Positions 1-9,500 of a stretch of DNA of 64,000 nt are shown piece by piece. The stretch lies in NCBI RefSeq assembly GCF_003334855.1, contig NZ_QOWE01000032.1, positions 40,979-104,978 of the forward strand. The letters run 5' to 3'. The DNA is from Larkinella punicea (GTDB lineage: Bacteria > Bacteroidota > Bacteroidia > Cytophagales > Spirosomataceae). Below the pieces are notes generated by a model, which had not been told where the DNA came from, did not search any database, and was given only the letters and a program-made list of their open reading frames with translations. A program made the translations under genes and the position numbers. The stretch's first letter is position 1. Each line of letters opens with the position of its first letter.

Positions 1-193
1 TTTTCACAACGCCCGCGCCCTCTACATCGGCAATCACCAGGACATCGACGCCATTGCCTTTGCCGCCCAGGACATTCCCGGCGGTTATTCGTTCCGCACC
101 CTGATTCGCGAATACCTGGCCCGCCCCCTGGCCGTTCTGGATGTATACGTCGTGCATCCAAAACCCCAAATGGAGAATATAGAGATTCGATAG
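1..193 (+). CDS. SanA/YdcF-like (DUF218) protein, C-terminal fragment
   Basis: This is the 3' end of a gene that begins outside the window; the reading frame starts at base 2 and stops with TAG at 191-193. The 63 visible residues contain 'NARALYIGNQDIDAIAFAA' and then 'REYLARPLAVLDVYV' with a PKP tail. That pattern is the C-terminal part of SanA-type DUF218 proteins, inner-membrane proteins associated with envelope barrier function. The N-terminal membrane anchor cannot be seen. The family call rests on recognised motif order only. Confidence 0.7.
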   Translation, partial: FHNARALYIGNHQDIDAIAFAAQDIPGGYSFRTLIREYLARPLAVLDVYVVHPKPQMENIEIR

Positions 194-325
194 CGTCATC
201 AATTTCTCTGGAATACGGTTAAAAACCGCGAGTTATGCGCTCAATCCCACCGGCTATTCATTTCAAATAGGTGATCGCTGAAGGCTTCTTTACCTTTGAA
301 GTGCTTTCAAATACGCACACCAAAC

Positions 326-1438
326 ATGAAATTCGTCTATTTAATCCTATCGGTTCTGGGCTTCAGTTTCCTGCTCTCGTGTAAGAAATCCGGCTATGAA
401 ACGAAGAATGGCGCCGTCTACTACAAAGGCAACAAGGTCAATCTGGAAGACCTCGATTCGTTTGAGGAATTAAACTCCGTTTTTGCCCGGGATGCCGTGG
501 CAGCTTATTACCGGGGAAGCTACATCGAAGCTCACGGAGCCAGTTTTGAAGCGCTGGACGAACATTATGCCAAAGACAAATCTACGGTTTATTACTGCGA
601 TAATTCCCTGGATGGCCAAACCTATTTTACCTCCCGGAAGAATAGCATCAAACGATTACCAAAAGCCGATGCGGCTTCTTTCGAATTGTTGTCGAATGGG
701 TATGCCAAAGATAAATTACATGGGTATTCGAATGGCGTGCTGTTTCCGGTTCATGATATTGCTTCTCTCCAGCCCCTTGACTACAGCTTCTGCAAGGATA
801 AAATAACCGGTTATTACGCCCTCACCATGATTCCGAACAGTGACGGGCCTTCGTTTGAAGTCGTGGGAAATAGCTTTGCCAAAGACCGAAACCAGGTTTT
901 TTATTGCTGGATCAATTACGCCGATCCGAAGGTCCGCAACTTGCCGGTAGCTCAGGTTATTCCCGGAGCAGACCCCCAAACGTTTGCGGTTTTGGATCTT
1001 GCGTATTCCAAAGATAAAAACCGGGTATACTACAAAAATCAACCGCTAAACGGTGCCGACCCGCTCACGGCCCGGCTGGTTGAACCCAACTACCAAGACT
1101 ATCTATCGGATACGACACAGGTTTTTTACCAGAACACCCTCATTTCCGAAGCGGACGGGGCCTCTTTTGAGTTGCTGAATGACTTTTATGCCCAGGATCA
1201 CAAAACCGTCTTTTACCAGGATAAGCCGCTAAAAAACAGTGACCGGGCGACCTTCACCGTCCTGGAATCCGGTTACGCAAAAGACAACAAGCACGTTTAT
1301 TTCGAGGGAAAAGAGGTAAAAGGAGCCGATTCGGCCAGCTTTAAATTGGTTGAAAACGTGTATAACCAGGATGCCGCTGATGCAAAACACGCATACCATG
1401 CGGGCAAAATTAAAAAACCGGGCGATGATAATTTATGA
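326..1438 (+). CDS. DKNYY-repeat lipoprotein
   Basis: A lipoprotein of 370 aa. An upstream in-frame TTG at 296 exists, but the ATG at 326 gives a clean signal peptide (MKFVYLILSVLGFSFLLSC) with a lipobox ending at Cys19. The mature protein is a string of degenerate ~35-45-residue repeats of the type 'gaDpaSFevl...yAKDknrVYY.g..i', which matches the DKNYY family. The function of that family is unknown; a surface or periplasmic location is inferred from the lipobox. It ends tail-to-tail with the DUF2490 gene, overlapping it by 6 nt (TTATGA shared by both stops). Confidence 0.8.
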   Translation: MKFVYLILSVLGFSFLLSCKKSGYETKNGAVYYKGNKVNLEDLDSFEELNSVFARDAVAAYYRGSYIEAHGASFEALDEHYAKDKSTVYYCDNSLDGQTYFTSRKNSIKRLPKADAASFELLSNGYAKDKLHGYSNGVLFPVHDIASLQPLDYSFCKDKITGYYALTMIPNSDGPSFEVVGNSFAKDRNQVFYCWINYADPKVRNLPVAQVIPGADPQTFAVLDLAYSKDKNRVYYKNQPLNGADPLTARLVEPNYQDYLSDTTQVFYQNTLISEADGASFELLNDFYAQDHKTVFYQDKPLKNSDRATFTVLESGYAKDNKHVYFEGKEVKGADSASFKLVENVYNQDAADAKHAYHAGKIKKPGDDNL

Positions 1439-2188
1439 GTTGGATCCCTTCGCTACTTTTTTCTTTTTATAACCCAACTTAACCTTATACGTTACGCCAA
1501 TTACCGCCCCACTGCTTTCTTCCGATCCGCTCAGGGCGGCATCTTTAAAAACCGTTACATCCAGGCTCTGTGATTTCGTTAAGTCGGCACTCACACCCGC
1601 TTTATAGCGGATTTGATCAAATTCGACGCCGACCAGATAAAATAAATCAGCGGAGATAAAAGGAGTCAGTCGGGAGGAGCTTTTATACGATAATTCGACT
1701 TTATTCCGCAAATAACTCCCGGCCGCCAACAGCCCGTCAACATCATCTTTAAACTGGTTCTGGTACCGAAGCCGGTAATCCAGTTTCAGGTTTCGCCAGA
1801 TTTTATGATCGTACGTAATCTGCCCGTAAAACCGGTGGTAGGGACGGTAGTAGTAGGCATCGGTTTCCTTGTTCCACTTCCGGCGGCCCGTATAACGGTA
1901 AAAACCGCTGATTTCCCAGGATTTGTTGAGCTTGTAGGATAGCCCCGCTTCGCCGAGGAATGCCCGGGTGACCGATACATTTTCGCTGAAACGAAGCTGT
2001 GTGCTGATTTGCAGGGCAAACTTCTTGCTGAATTTTTTCTCCACACTCACCCCCGACCAGAGTCCCAAACCGGTGGTTTGTGACCAGCCCAACACGGGCA
2101 ACATGATCAGCCAGACGATCAGGCCGGCCTGAAGTCGGTTAGCGGAGAAGCGAAGCGGCTGCTTTTTGAACGGATTCGTGTTTTGCAT
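1433..2188 (-). CDS. DUF2490 outer-membrane beta-barrel-like protein
   Basis: 251 aa from the ATG at 2188; the longer open frame to 2254 would remove the signal peptide from the N-terminus. A hydrophobic segment ending 'LGWSQ' is a probable Sec signal. The rest alternates aromatic and polar residues in beta-strand-like stretches ('YKLNKSWEISGFYRYTGR', 'KLDYRLRYQNQF'), typical of DUF2490 proteins, which are predicted outer-membrane barrels of unknown function. It is the last gene of the CotH-VTC-DUF4956 operon. Its start lies 50 nt inside the end of the DUF4956 gene, which suggests translational coupling. Confidence 0.75.
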   Translation of the reverse strand: MQNTNPFKKQPLRFSANRLQAGLIVWLIMLPVLGWSQTTGLGLWSGVSVEKKFSKKFALQISTQLRFSENVSVTRAFLGEAGLSYKLNKSWEISGFYRYTGRRKWNKETDAYYYRPYHRFYGQITYDHKIWRNLKLDYRLRYQNQFKDDVDGLLAAGSYLRNKVELSYKSSSRLTPFISADLFYLVGVEFDQIRYKAGVSADLTKSQSLDVTVFKDAALSGSEESSGAVIGVTYKVKLGYKKKKVAKGSNS

Positions 2189-2801
2189 CGTCCTGGTAAT
2201 AATAGATGGTGATTTGAGCGGAATCTTTGAGAAAGTCAATACCCTGAATGTCAACCCGGTGAATATCCAACCCCGTCCGGTTTTCCAGGTCCAGCAACAG
2301 ATCCGGTCGCCGACCCGGCACGATCAGATCCACCCGGTCGTAGAAGACGGTTTTGCTGAATTCGCGCCGGAAAAGCCAGTTTCCCTCCAGGAGTTGCACA
2401 CAAAGCAGAATCAACCCGTTGATGATCGCCAGTTGGTACCCGCTTCCCTGGCTAACCGCCGAAATCAGACCGACGGCAATCACCACGAACAGGTACGTCA
2501 TGTCTTTGGCCGAAAGCCCCTCGGTCCGGTAGCGGAGCATCGAAAAAACCGCAAATAGCCCAAAAGCCGCCCCAATCGACATCTGGACCTGATTCAGCAG
2601 AAAAGTGATCAGGAAAATGATGAGGTTGAACGTAAAAAAAGTCAGGAACAGATCGGTTTTTCGGTAAATGCGGTAGTAGACCAGCCGGATCAGGACAACC
2701 ACCGTAAACAGATCGAGGCCCAATCGGGTGAACACGCCATCCGGCAGGTTGGCAAATCCCGAACTGTCAGGCGTAGAGAGGTGTTGCAACAGGAGCGTCA
2801 T
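2139..2801 (-). CDS. DUF4956 membrane protein
   Basis: 220 aa from the ATG at 2801; the TTG two codons upstream is less likely. The N-terminal half has about four hydrophobic helices. The family signature 'GAAFGLFAVFSMLRYRTEGLSAKDMTYLF' spans roughly residues 78-106 and is recognisable as DUF4956. The C-terminal ~75 residues form a soluble alpha/beta tail ('TGLDIHRVDIQGIDFL'). The gene overlaps the VTC-domain gene upstream by 35 nt and the DUF2490 gene downstream by 50 nt. DUF4956 proteins often accompany VTC-domain and CotH genes; their biochemical role is not established. Confidence 0.85.
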   Translation of the reverse strand: MTLLLQHLSTPDSSGFANLPDGVFTRLGLDLFTVVVLIRLVYYRIYRKTDLFLTFFTFNLIIFLITFLLNQVQMSIGAAFGLFAVFSMLRYRTEGLSAKDMTYLFVVIAVGLISAVSQGSGYQLAIINGLILLCVQLLEGNWLFRREFSKTVFYDRVDLIVPGRRPDLLLDLENRTGLDIHRVDIQGIDFLKDSAQITIYYYQDDAKHESVQKAAASLLR

Positions 2802-3573
2802 CGGCAAGGAGTTTGTGTAATTGTTTTAATTTAGGTTTGAAAAGATTTTGCTTCAGGGTGTGGTCGAGGCTGATCAGGCCGAGGCAGTATTTGCTCAGCG
2901 AGCCTTCCCGCAGTCGGTATTGCTTCATCAGCTTCAGAAATTCCGACGCTTTCAGCGCATCCTGTTTCAGTTCGGCAATCACGACCTGCGGATAGCCGCG
3001 CTGCTGCGTTCCATTCCGAAAGCGGACATCCAGATCAATCGTCAGGCGCTCAGCCGTCGTCTGGCTGACGAGCGTCAGACGGGTATAATTCACCCACAAA
3101 ACCGGCCTCAGATGGGCGGTTTCATACCCGGTATTTTGCATCAGAAAAGCCGCACTGGCTTCGTCGAAACCCATGCCGGGGCGGCTGGCGTTCGGAATGC
3201 GGGTTTTGATGGTTCGTCCCTTGTTATTTTTCAGCTTGACTTCCGTGAACGTGAGGTTCGACTGCACATAATGCCGTTGCCGGATTTTGTAGCGGTTGAG
3301 CCGCCGGGTGCGGTGATCATGGTAAAACCGCAACTCATCGGTGTCGAAATACAGCGTTTCGTAGGTGCAAAGCCGGTTGCCATCAATCTCCAGCCAGGCA
3401 TAATGGGGCTGCAACGCCGTCAGCAAGTGGGGCAACTGGTGCAGGGGCAGCATGAATTTGGTATCCGTGCGGTTCATCAGCCGGACGCCCTCCATGTCGG
3501 CCAGCGCAATGGGTGCAAACGAACTCGCCTGGGCTTCGATTTCCCGGACATCGACTTGAAAAAGGGTTCGCAT
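2767..3573 (-). CDS. VTC domain (polyphosphate polymerase-like) protein
   Basis: 268 aa from the ATG at 3573 (a GTG at 3579 is the alternative start). The sequence carries the VTC-domain pattern: 'RTDTKFMLP' near residue 35, 'YETLYFDTDELRFYHDH', 'RLNRYKIRQRHY', 'FTEVKLKNNKGRTIKTRI' and a late 'VIAELKQD'. These Arg/Lys/Glu-rich strands line the tunnel of VTC4-type polyphosphate polymerases. In this family the domain polymerises ATP-derived phosphate or acts as a related nucleotidyl/phosphotransferase. No membrane segment or signal peptide is visible, so it should be cytoplasmic, probably working with the DUF4956 membrane protein. It follows the CotH gene after 8 nt. Confidence 0.85.
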   Translation of the reverse strand: MRTLFQVDVREIEAQASSFAPIALADMEGVRLMNRTDTKFMLPLHQLPHLLTALQPHYAWLEIDGNRLCTYETLYFDTDELRFYHDHRTRRLNRYKIRQRHYVQSNLTFTEVKLKNNKGRTIKTRIPNASRPGMGFDEASAAFLMQNTGYETAHLRPVLWVNYTRLTLVSQTTAERLTIDLDVRFRNGTQQRGYPQVVIAELKQDALKASEFLKLMKQYRLREGSLSKYCLGLISLDHTLKQNLFKPKLKQLHKLLADDAPVATPLYA

Positions 3574-3581
3574 GGACACGG

Positions 3582-4997
3582 TTATTTTAAAAACGTACTG
3601 ACTTCCTGGTTGCGGGTGACCACGTGGGCTTTCAGGACACCCAGCGCACTGGTAAAGTTGGCCGAACTGCTCAGATTCGAGTATTTTCCGGTCTCGGTAG
3701 CCTGCGGACCAATGACATACGGCGAAATGAGATTGGTATTTTTCTCAAAAAGCGCGTTCATGTTGGCGGTTGTAAACACGGTTTCCAGAAACGTTTTGGC
3801 GTGTTCTTTGTAGCGGGCGTAATACACCGGATCGTTGGCCACGTAGCGGAGCAGCGGCCAGCTACCCGTCACTTCGGACATGGAAATCGAAACCGCCCGC
3901 ATACCGCCCCCGCCATTGCCCGGGTTGCCACCCCCGCCCGCTGTGCTGGTCATCGACATGTTGTGATCCCACGGAATCCAGGTCAACTTGCCCGCCGGGG
4001 CGTTGTAGAGGTAATAATTGTGCGCCATCGCGCCGTAGGTGTCCCAGTTGACGATGGTGTTGTTGACCGCCAGAAACTTCAGGTAGTGGTCGACGTTGAA
4101 CGTTTTTTCGAGATTGGCCCGCCATTCGGCGGCATTGGTGGTGCGGGTGGTGGCATTGAGGGCCGTTACGAAAGCCTGGGCATCGGACCAATCGGCCGCC
4201 GTTTCGTTGTTTTTCTTTTCAAACTGGCTTTGCGTAAACTGCTGAAAGGTCGATTCCGGTTTATAGATATTGCCGTCGTCTTCGCCAAACTGGTCTTTCA
4301 CCATTGTATCGTCGATCACTTCGACCATCGTATACACCCCACAGTATTTCTGACCTTCGCCGAAATCGATGTATACTTTGTAAAAAGCCGTTTGGGCCGC
4401 CGGAACACCGGCACTGCGAAATATATCCGCCACCACTTTCTCCCGAATCAATGAATTATCACTGTAGGCCGGCGACATTGACAGTTCCTTAAAACCGTAG
4501 AACCGCTGGTTTTTGATGTCGGGGAAGTCGTCTTCAAATTTATCGAAGTGCAACCGGAACGGGAGTTTGTAGATGCCGGATCGCCAGGTCGACGATAAAC
4601 TGGAGTTCCCTTTCAGCCGAAAACCGACCTTGTTCCAGACTTTTCCGTTAAATTTGACCGGCAGGGCGACATAATCGGGGTCATCGGAGCCAAAACCGCC
4701 TGCCCCTCCCATGCCTCCGCCGGTTGTGCCACTGCCGCCAAAATCGCTGCCGAACTTGGTTTTCATGTCCGCCCGGATCGCGGTCCAGTCGGCGGCAGTC
4801 ATGGTTATTTCCAGCGTGTTAACCTGTTCCTGCGGAAAAACGACGGCATAATTCGGATCGACCTCGTTGCTGTGCGACTCGGTGGTCCAATCCGAATTGG
4901 TCGAACCCGGATCGATGTCGATGGCTTTTTGCTGGCAGGAAAAACCGGTACCAACCAAAGCGAGGATTAAAAGTAGGCGAGATGGTGTCATGCACAT
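3582..4997 (-). CDS. CotH kinase family lipoprotein
   Basis: 471 aa from the ATG at 4997 (another ATG lies at 4991; the longer frame to 5033 begins with TTG). The N-terminus is a lipoprotein signal with lipobox GFSC (Cys21). Visible CotH features are 'FRLKGNSS' (127-134), the Lys-containing 'GIYKLPFRLHFDKF' (141-154), a catalytic-loop-like 'NWDTYGAMAHNYYLY' (D319) and a metal-binding-like 'WIPWDHN' (D344). A Gly-rich insert sits at 85-105. CotH proteins are secreted atypical protein kinases, known from spore-coat CotH. It is the first gene of the operon with VTC, DUF4956 and DUF2490. Confidence 0.88.
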   Translation of the reverse strand: MCMTPSRLLLILALVGTGFSCQQKAIDIDPGSTNSDWTTESHSNEVDPNYAVVFPQEQVNTLEITMTAADWTAIRADMKTKFGSDFGGSGTTGGGMGGAGGFGSDDPDYVALPVKFNGKVWNKVGFRLKGNSSLSSTWRSGIYKLPFRLHFDKFEDDFPDIKNQRFYGFKELSMSPAYSDNSLIREKVVADIFRSAGVPAAQTAFYKVYIDFGEGQKYCGVYTMVEVIDDTMVKDQFGEDDGNIYKPESTFQQFTQSQFEKKNNETAADWSDAQAFVTALNATTRTTNAAEWRANLEKTFNVDHYLKFLAVNNTIVNWDTYGAMAHNYYLYNAPAGKLTWIPWDHNMSMTSTAGGGGNPGNGGGGMRAVSISMSEVTGSWPLLRYVANDPVYYARYKEHAKTFLETVFTTANMNALFEKNTNLISPYVIGPQATETGKYSNLSSSANFTSALGVLKAHVVTRNQEVSTFLK

Positions 4998-5204
4998 GTA
5001 CGGTTGGGAATCATTATTTGACCGTACGTACAAATTTCTGAAAGCGTTGCAAGGGTATTTCGCTAATTTTGTCCGCTCACGAAACTACTTTGGTGGTTCA
5101 CTCCCCTCGTTCGTCGCTTCGTAGGGTTGGACTGGGAACCGTGTTCTGATGGAATTAAATTGCGGGCAGCATTGTCATGTTAACCAATCCAGTACCGTGA
5201 CGCT

Positions 5205-6533
5205 ATGACCTTTGTTTACCACAAAAAAGAGAAGCCTGAAATCAGCCCGTATTTTCACCTGGCTTTTGCACAGGAAAACCTACGGCGCGAAAAACAACGG
5301 GCGGGTTTGCTGGCCAGTGTTTTCGGTGTCGGCGTTCTGATTGCCTCGTTTTTTCACTCGTTCATTCCCGAGTCGGCCTTTCCACACCAGGCCAAGATGG
5401 ACGTCCTGCGGGTGGTTTTCAGCTTTATGCTCTTCATGGGCCTCTATGAACTGAGTATCTGGAATCTGTTCCGCCGATGGCTGCAAAAAGGCATTCACAT
5501 GCCGCAATTCACCAAATTCCTGAACGCGACGTTTGAAGTGACCTCCATATCGCTGTTGATGTATTTGATTTCGGACAAATTCGACCACCCGATTCTGGTC
5601 ATGCTGTCGCCCTTCGCCACGCTCTATTACTTTTTCATTATCCTTTCCACCCTCCGGCTCAACTTCTGGATTTCATTTTATACGGGTCTGGTAGCTGGTT
5701 TCGAATATCTGCTGCTGAGTGTGTATTTGCTCGAACAGCCGTCGCTGGTGGCCGACTCGCTGGATCTGTACATGTCCGTAGCGTTTGCCTACGGGGTGAA
5801 AGCGGGCATTCTGGTGTTGTGCGGGGCCTGTGCCGGTTTTGTTTCCCGACAAATTCAGAAAAGTATTAAAACCTCCATCGAAGGCAACGAAACGCACAAT
5901 CAGTTGATTACCTTCTTCGGCCAACAGGTTTCCCCCGAAATCGCGGATCTGATCATCAAGGAAAAGGGGATGCTGAAAAGCCAGCACATGAAAGTAAGCG
6001 TGCTGTTTCTGGACATTCGGAATTTTACCAAATACGCCGATAAACATACCGCCGATGAGGTCGTAGCCTATCAAAATTCGTTTTTCAGAATTATTGTCGA
6101 CGTGGTCAACCGTCACGGCGGCATTGTCAACCAGTTTCTGGGCGACGGCTGCATGATTACGTTTGGCGCTCCAATTCCGCTGGACAATCCCGCCGAAAAC
6201 GCGGTCAAAGCCGGTCTGGAAATCATCGATGAAATCAAAAAAGCGGTATTTGCGAACCTCATTATTCCCACCAGCGTCGGCATTGGGGTTCACGTGGGCG
6301 ATGCCGTGATCGGCAACATTGGCACCGAAACCCGGCAACAATTTTCCATTACCGGCAACGTGGTCATTCTGGCCGCCCGCATCGAACAACTCAACAAAGT
6401 CTATGGCACCAACATGCTGGTGTCGCAGGATGTGATCAACGAACTGTCCGAATACCCGGCCCTGACCGAACTGCTGGGTGTGGTCGATGTCAAAGGCATG
6501 GAAGATGGCGTCGAATTGTATAAACTATCCTGA
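5205..6533 (+). CDS. Membrane class III adenylate/guanylate cyclase domain protein
   Basis: 442 aa. The N-terminal ~215 residues hold about six hydrophobic helices, with no recognisable ligand-binding domain. The C-terminal half (from ~240) is a class III nucleotidyl cyclase homology domain. Metal-binding aspartates are present (D270 in 'VLFLDIRNF', D314 in 'QFLGDG'), as is the arginine R392. The residue normally Lys for adenine recognition is Gln310, and the usual transition-state Asn is Ile388 ('ITGNVVILAAR'). The product nucleotide therefore cannot be assigned, and activity may be altered. It ends 2 nt before the stop of the convergent phosphoesterase gene, so it appears to be a single-gene unit. 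Confidence 0.85.
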   Translation: MTFVYHKKEKPEISPYFHLAFAQENLRREKQRAGLLASVFGVGVLIASFFHSFIPESAFPHQAKMDVLRVVFSFMLFMGLYELSIWNLFRRWLQKGIHMPQFTKFLNATFEVTSISLLMYLISDKFDHPILVMLSPFATLYYFFIILSTLRLNFWISFYTGLVAGFEYLLLSVYLLEQPSLVADSLDLYMSVAFAYGVKAGILVLCGACAGFVSRQIQKSIKTSIEGNETHNQLITFFGQQVSPEIADLIIKEKGMLKSQHMKVSVLFLDIRNFTKYADKHTADEVVAYQNSFFRIIVDVVNRHGGIVNQFLGDGCMITFGAPIPLDNPAENAVKAGLEIIDEIKKAVFANLIIPTSVGIGVHVGDAVIGNIGTETRQQFSITGNVVILAARIEQLNKVYGTNMLVSQDVINELSEYPALTELLGVVDVKGMEDGVELYKLS

Positions 6534-6535
6534 CC

Positions 6536-9500
6536 TCAAAACAGGAACCCAACCCGCAGCATCGGGAGTCTTTCTTCTTCCGAAAGGGCATACAGAAACG
6601 AGATAACGGTTTGTTTATACGGCGACAGCCAGACGCCCCCGCCGTAGCCGTGGTGCCAGGTGTTCGACTTTTCGCCCTTTACCCACACCCGGCCCACGTC
6701 GTTGAAGGCCAGCACGCCCAGATAAGCCGGGAACAGGTACGTGCGGATCGTGGCCACTTTCAGCCGCAGTTCCGTGTTGTTATAGAGTGTGCTGCCCCCT
6801 GCAAAACGCGTTCGCCGAAAACCGCGCAGGTTCGACAGACCGCCGAGCGTGTTGGCCTGAAAAAATTCGTAGTCCGAAAAATTCACCCCGCCCCCCACGC
6901 GCGAAGCGATGGTCAGCGTGGTTGGTAGCCGCAGACTGGCATAAAATGCCAGATCCGACTGAAGCCGCGTGAGCCCCTGGGAGTGGGTTGAAATGCCTTC
7001 GTACAGGCGTAGTTCCGTTTTCCAGTAGGTTCCGCGGGTTGGCAGGATTTTGCTGTCGCGATTGTCGATCAGAAAACCGGCTTTCAACCCGGCATACCAC
7101 CGGCGACTGAACAGATTCTGACCGTCGGGCAGGGTATTGGCAAACTGATTGATAAACCGCTTTTCATTTTCCTCCACCTCGATACTCTCCACCGCCGGGC
7201 CATAATACACGTTCAAGCTGCCTACTTTGTGTTGCAATAAGGCGCTGACCGCCATGTTTTCAAACCGCGTTCGGTAGTATTTAATGCCTTTCTCTTTATC
7301 AAAAACCGTGTTGTTGCCCAGTCCGAAAAAGTTATAAACGTAGTTGGGAGCCTGTAAATCGGCGTCCAGCCGCAGGTCGGCTTTGCCAATCACATCCGTG
7401 AACGTACCGTCATAATTGAAATTGTAGGCTTCGGTGGCAAAGGCATGGTTGACCACAAACCGGTGTTGCTGGGCAAACGGCTCTTTCCGAAAACCGTGTT
7501 TGGTATATAAAAAACCGCCCCCTAGAAAAAGGCCATCGTCGGGGTTGTACTGCACCGAAACCTGCGGAAACAAAACGTCGTACTTGAACGATTTCCGGTC
7601 GTAGGCATTGATTTTCGATTTTCCCGACAGCCGCACCCGCGTTTCGGAGCCGGGGTCCACCACCGTTTTTTTCGAATCATAGACCACCGTTTCCCGCCGA
7701 AGCCCCGACGCCGAGGAGCTATCCGTCACCTGATCGCGTCCTTTGCCGCCAATGATTCGCAGCAAGATTCCGTCGTTGGTTTTTCCTTTCACGATAAACT
7801 CATCGTCGCCCCCTAGGCCAAACAACCGCACCTCGCGGGTTTCGTCCACCTTGAAAACCCGCCGATAGAGTTGCTCCCCGGTTTCTCCGGCTTTTTTCAG
7901 TTTAGACACCACCACCGTCATCTGCCCATCCGGCAGCCGCTCCACCTCGAACCGTTCTTTTTTGTCGCTGCCGGTAACCTCGACGGTTTTGGCCAGAAAG
8001 CGGTAAAGTTCACCCGCATAATGCGCCAGATCGGCCCGGCGGCTTTGCAGTTTGGCTTTGATGGTAGCCGCCGTTTCCTGATAGGCAGCTTCCGGCAGTT
8101 GCTTCAGAGCTTCATCGATGACGGCATCCGTGAGTTGCCGCGATAAACTGTCAGCGGTTTGCAACCATTCTTCCAGCGACGGTTCGGTCAGGAAACTGCG
8201 GTCGAAATACCGGGCGTTGAAAGCCAGACCGGGAACATCCCGGATGGTGTTGCTGAATCCCTGGAACTTGGGCATGGCCCATTTCCGGCTGACAACCTTC
8301 GGAATGATGCCCATATTCACGAAAAAAGCCTGGTCGCGGTCGCGCGGAATGGGTTTGAACTGCAATCCCTTATTGGTTTTGAAACTCGCCCAGCGCCACT
8401 GGTCATCATGACGATCCCAGTCGCCCAGCCAGATGTCGAAGAGTCGCGCCTTCAAAACCGCCTGCTGGTCTACCTGATTGTCGTTGTCGTCCGCCAGTTT
8501 ATCGAGTAACTTGGTGGTGCTGAGTATTTTTTTGGTCCCGCCAAACTGCGAGCTATTGGCATAATTGCCATCTACCCGTTCTTCAAACAGTGCCAGCGAC
8601 CGGGCGAACGTCCGGCGATACGGCCCCAGCAGCGAGTCGTCGGGAACAATGACCAGTTTGGGATTCGTATGAAAAACACCCACGGCATCGGCCAGCGGTG
8701 GCACCACCAGGGCGGCAAACGGGTGCGAAGCCGAAATTTGATCCTGCACCAGGTCATTGACAAAACCACTGCGTAACGCTTTCGGAATGGCATTTTCGGC
8801 GTACTTTTCAACGGATCGCAGCACGTATTCCTTGCCGTCCTGCCCGGCCATCCGCAAAGAAAACGTTTGCATCCCGCCCCCGCGCTGCAAGGGTTTCAAC
8901 CCGCCGGCTTCCTGCCGCAGGTTCAATACCGGAACCGAAACCGGACTCTGCCAGACATCCCGGTAATTTTCGCCTAAAAGCATCCGGTGCAACGGCGATG
9001 CGGCATATTGGCCACTGGCAATGACATTCTGCTCCGTGGGTGCCGTCGTAGACTCGGGCGTTGGCAGGGGCTTGACGGGCAAGGTGAAGGCCGTTTCGAA
9101 CAGGAGTTTACCGGTTTCCGATCCGCCGTCGGGTGCAAAAAACCGGACCCGCGTCTTTCCATTTTCCTCAAAATCGAGCCGGGCAAATCCTTTCGCCGAC
9201 GATGCAAATAAACTGTGTCGCCCCTTTTTAACCGGTACCGATTTGGAACCGCTGCCGCTGGTGACGTAATAGATCGAATCGCGAAGAATCAACTGCTCGT
9301 TGTGGTCATGCCCGTTGACATACACGACATTCCGGTATTTTTTCAGCAGCGAAACCATGCCGTTTCGCATCAATTTGTACTTCGGATGCTGAATATCCTG
9401 AATATTACCAATCAACGATCGATAAACCGGGTAGATCGACCCCAAAACCGGCAAGGGAATGTAGAGGGAAGGATTGAGGTCCGTTAACGGAAAAAGATGG

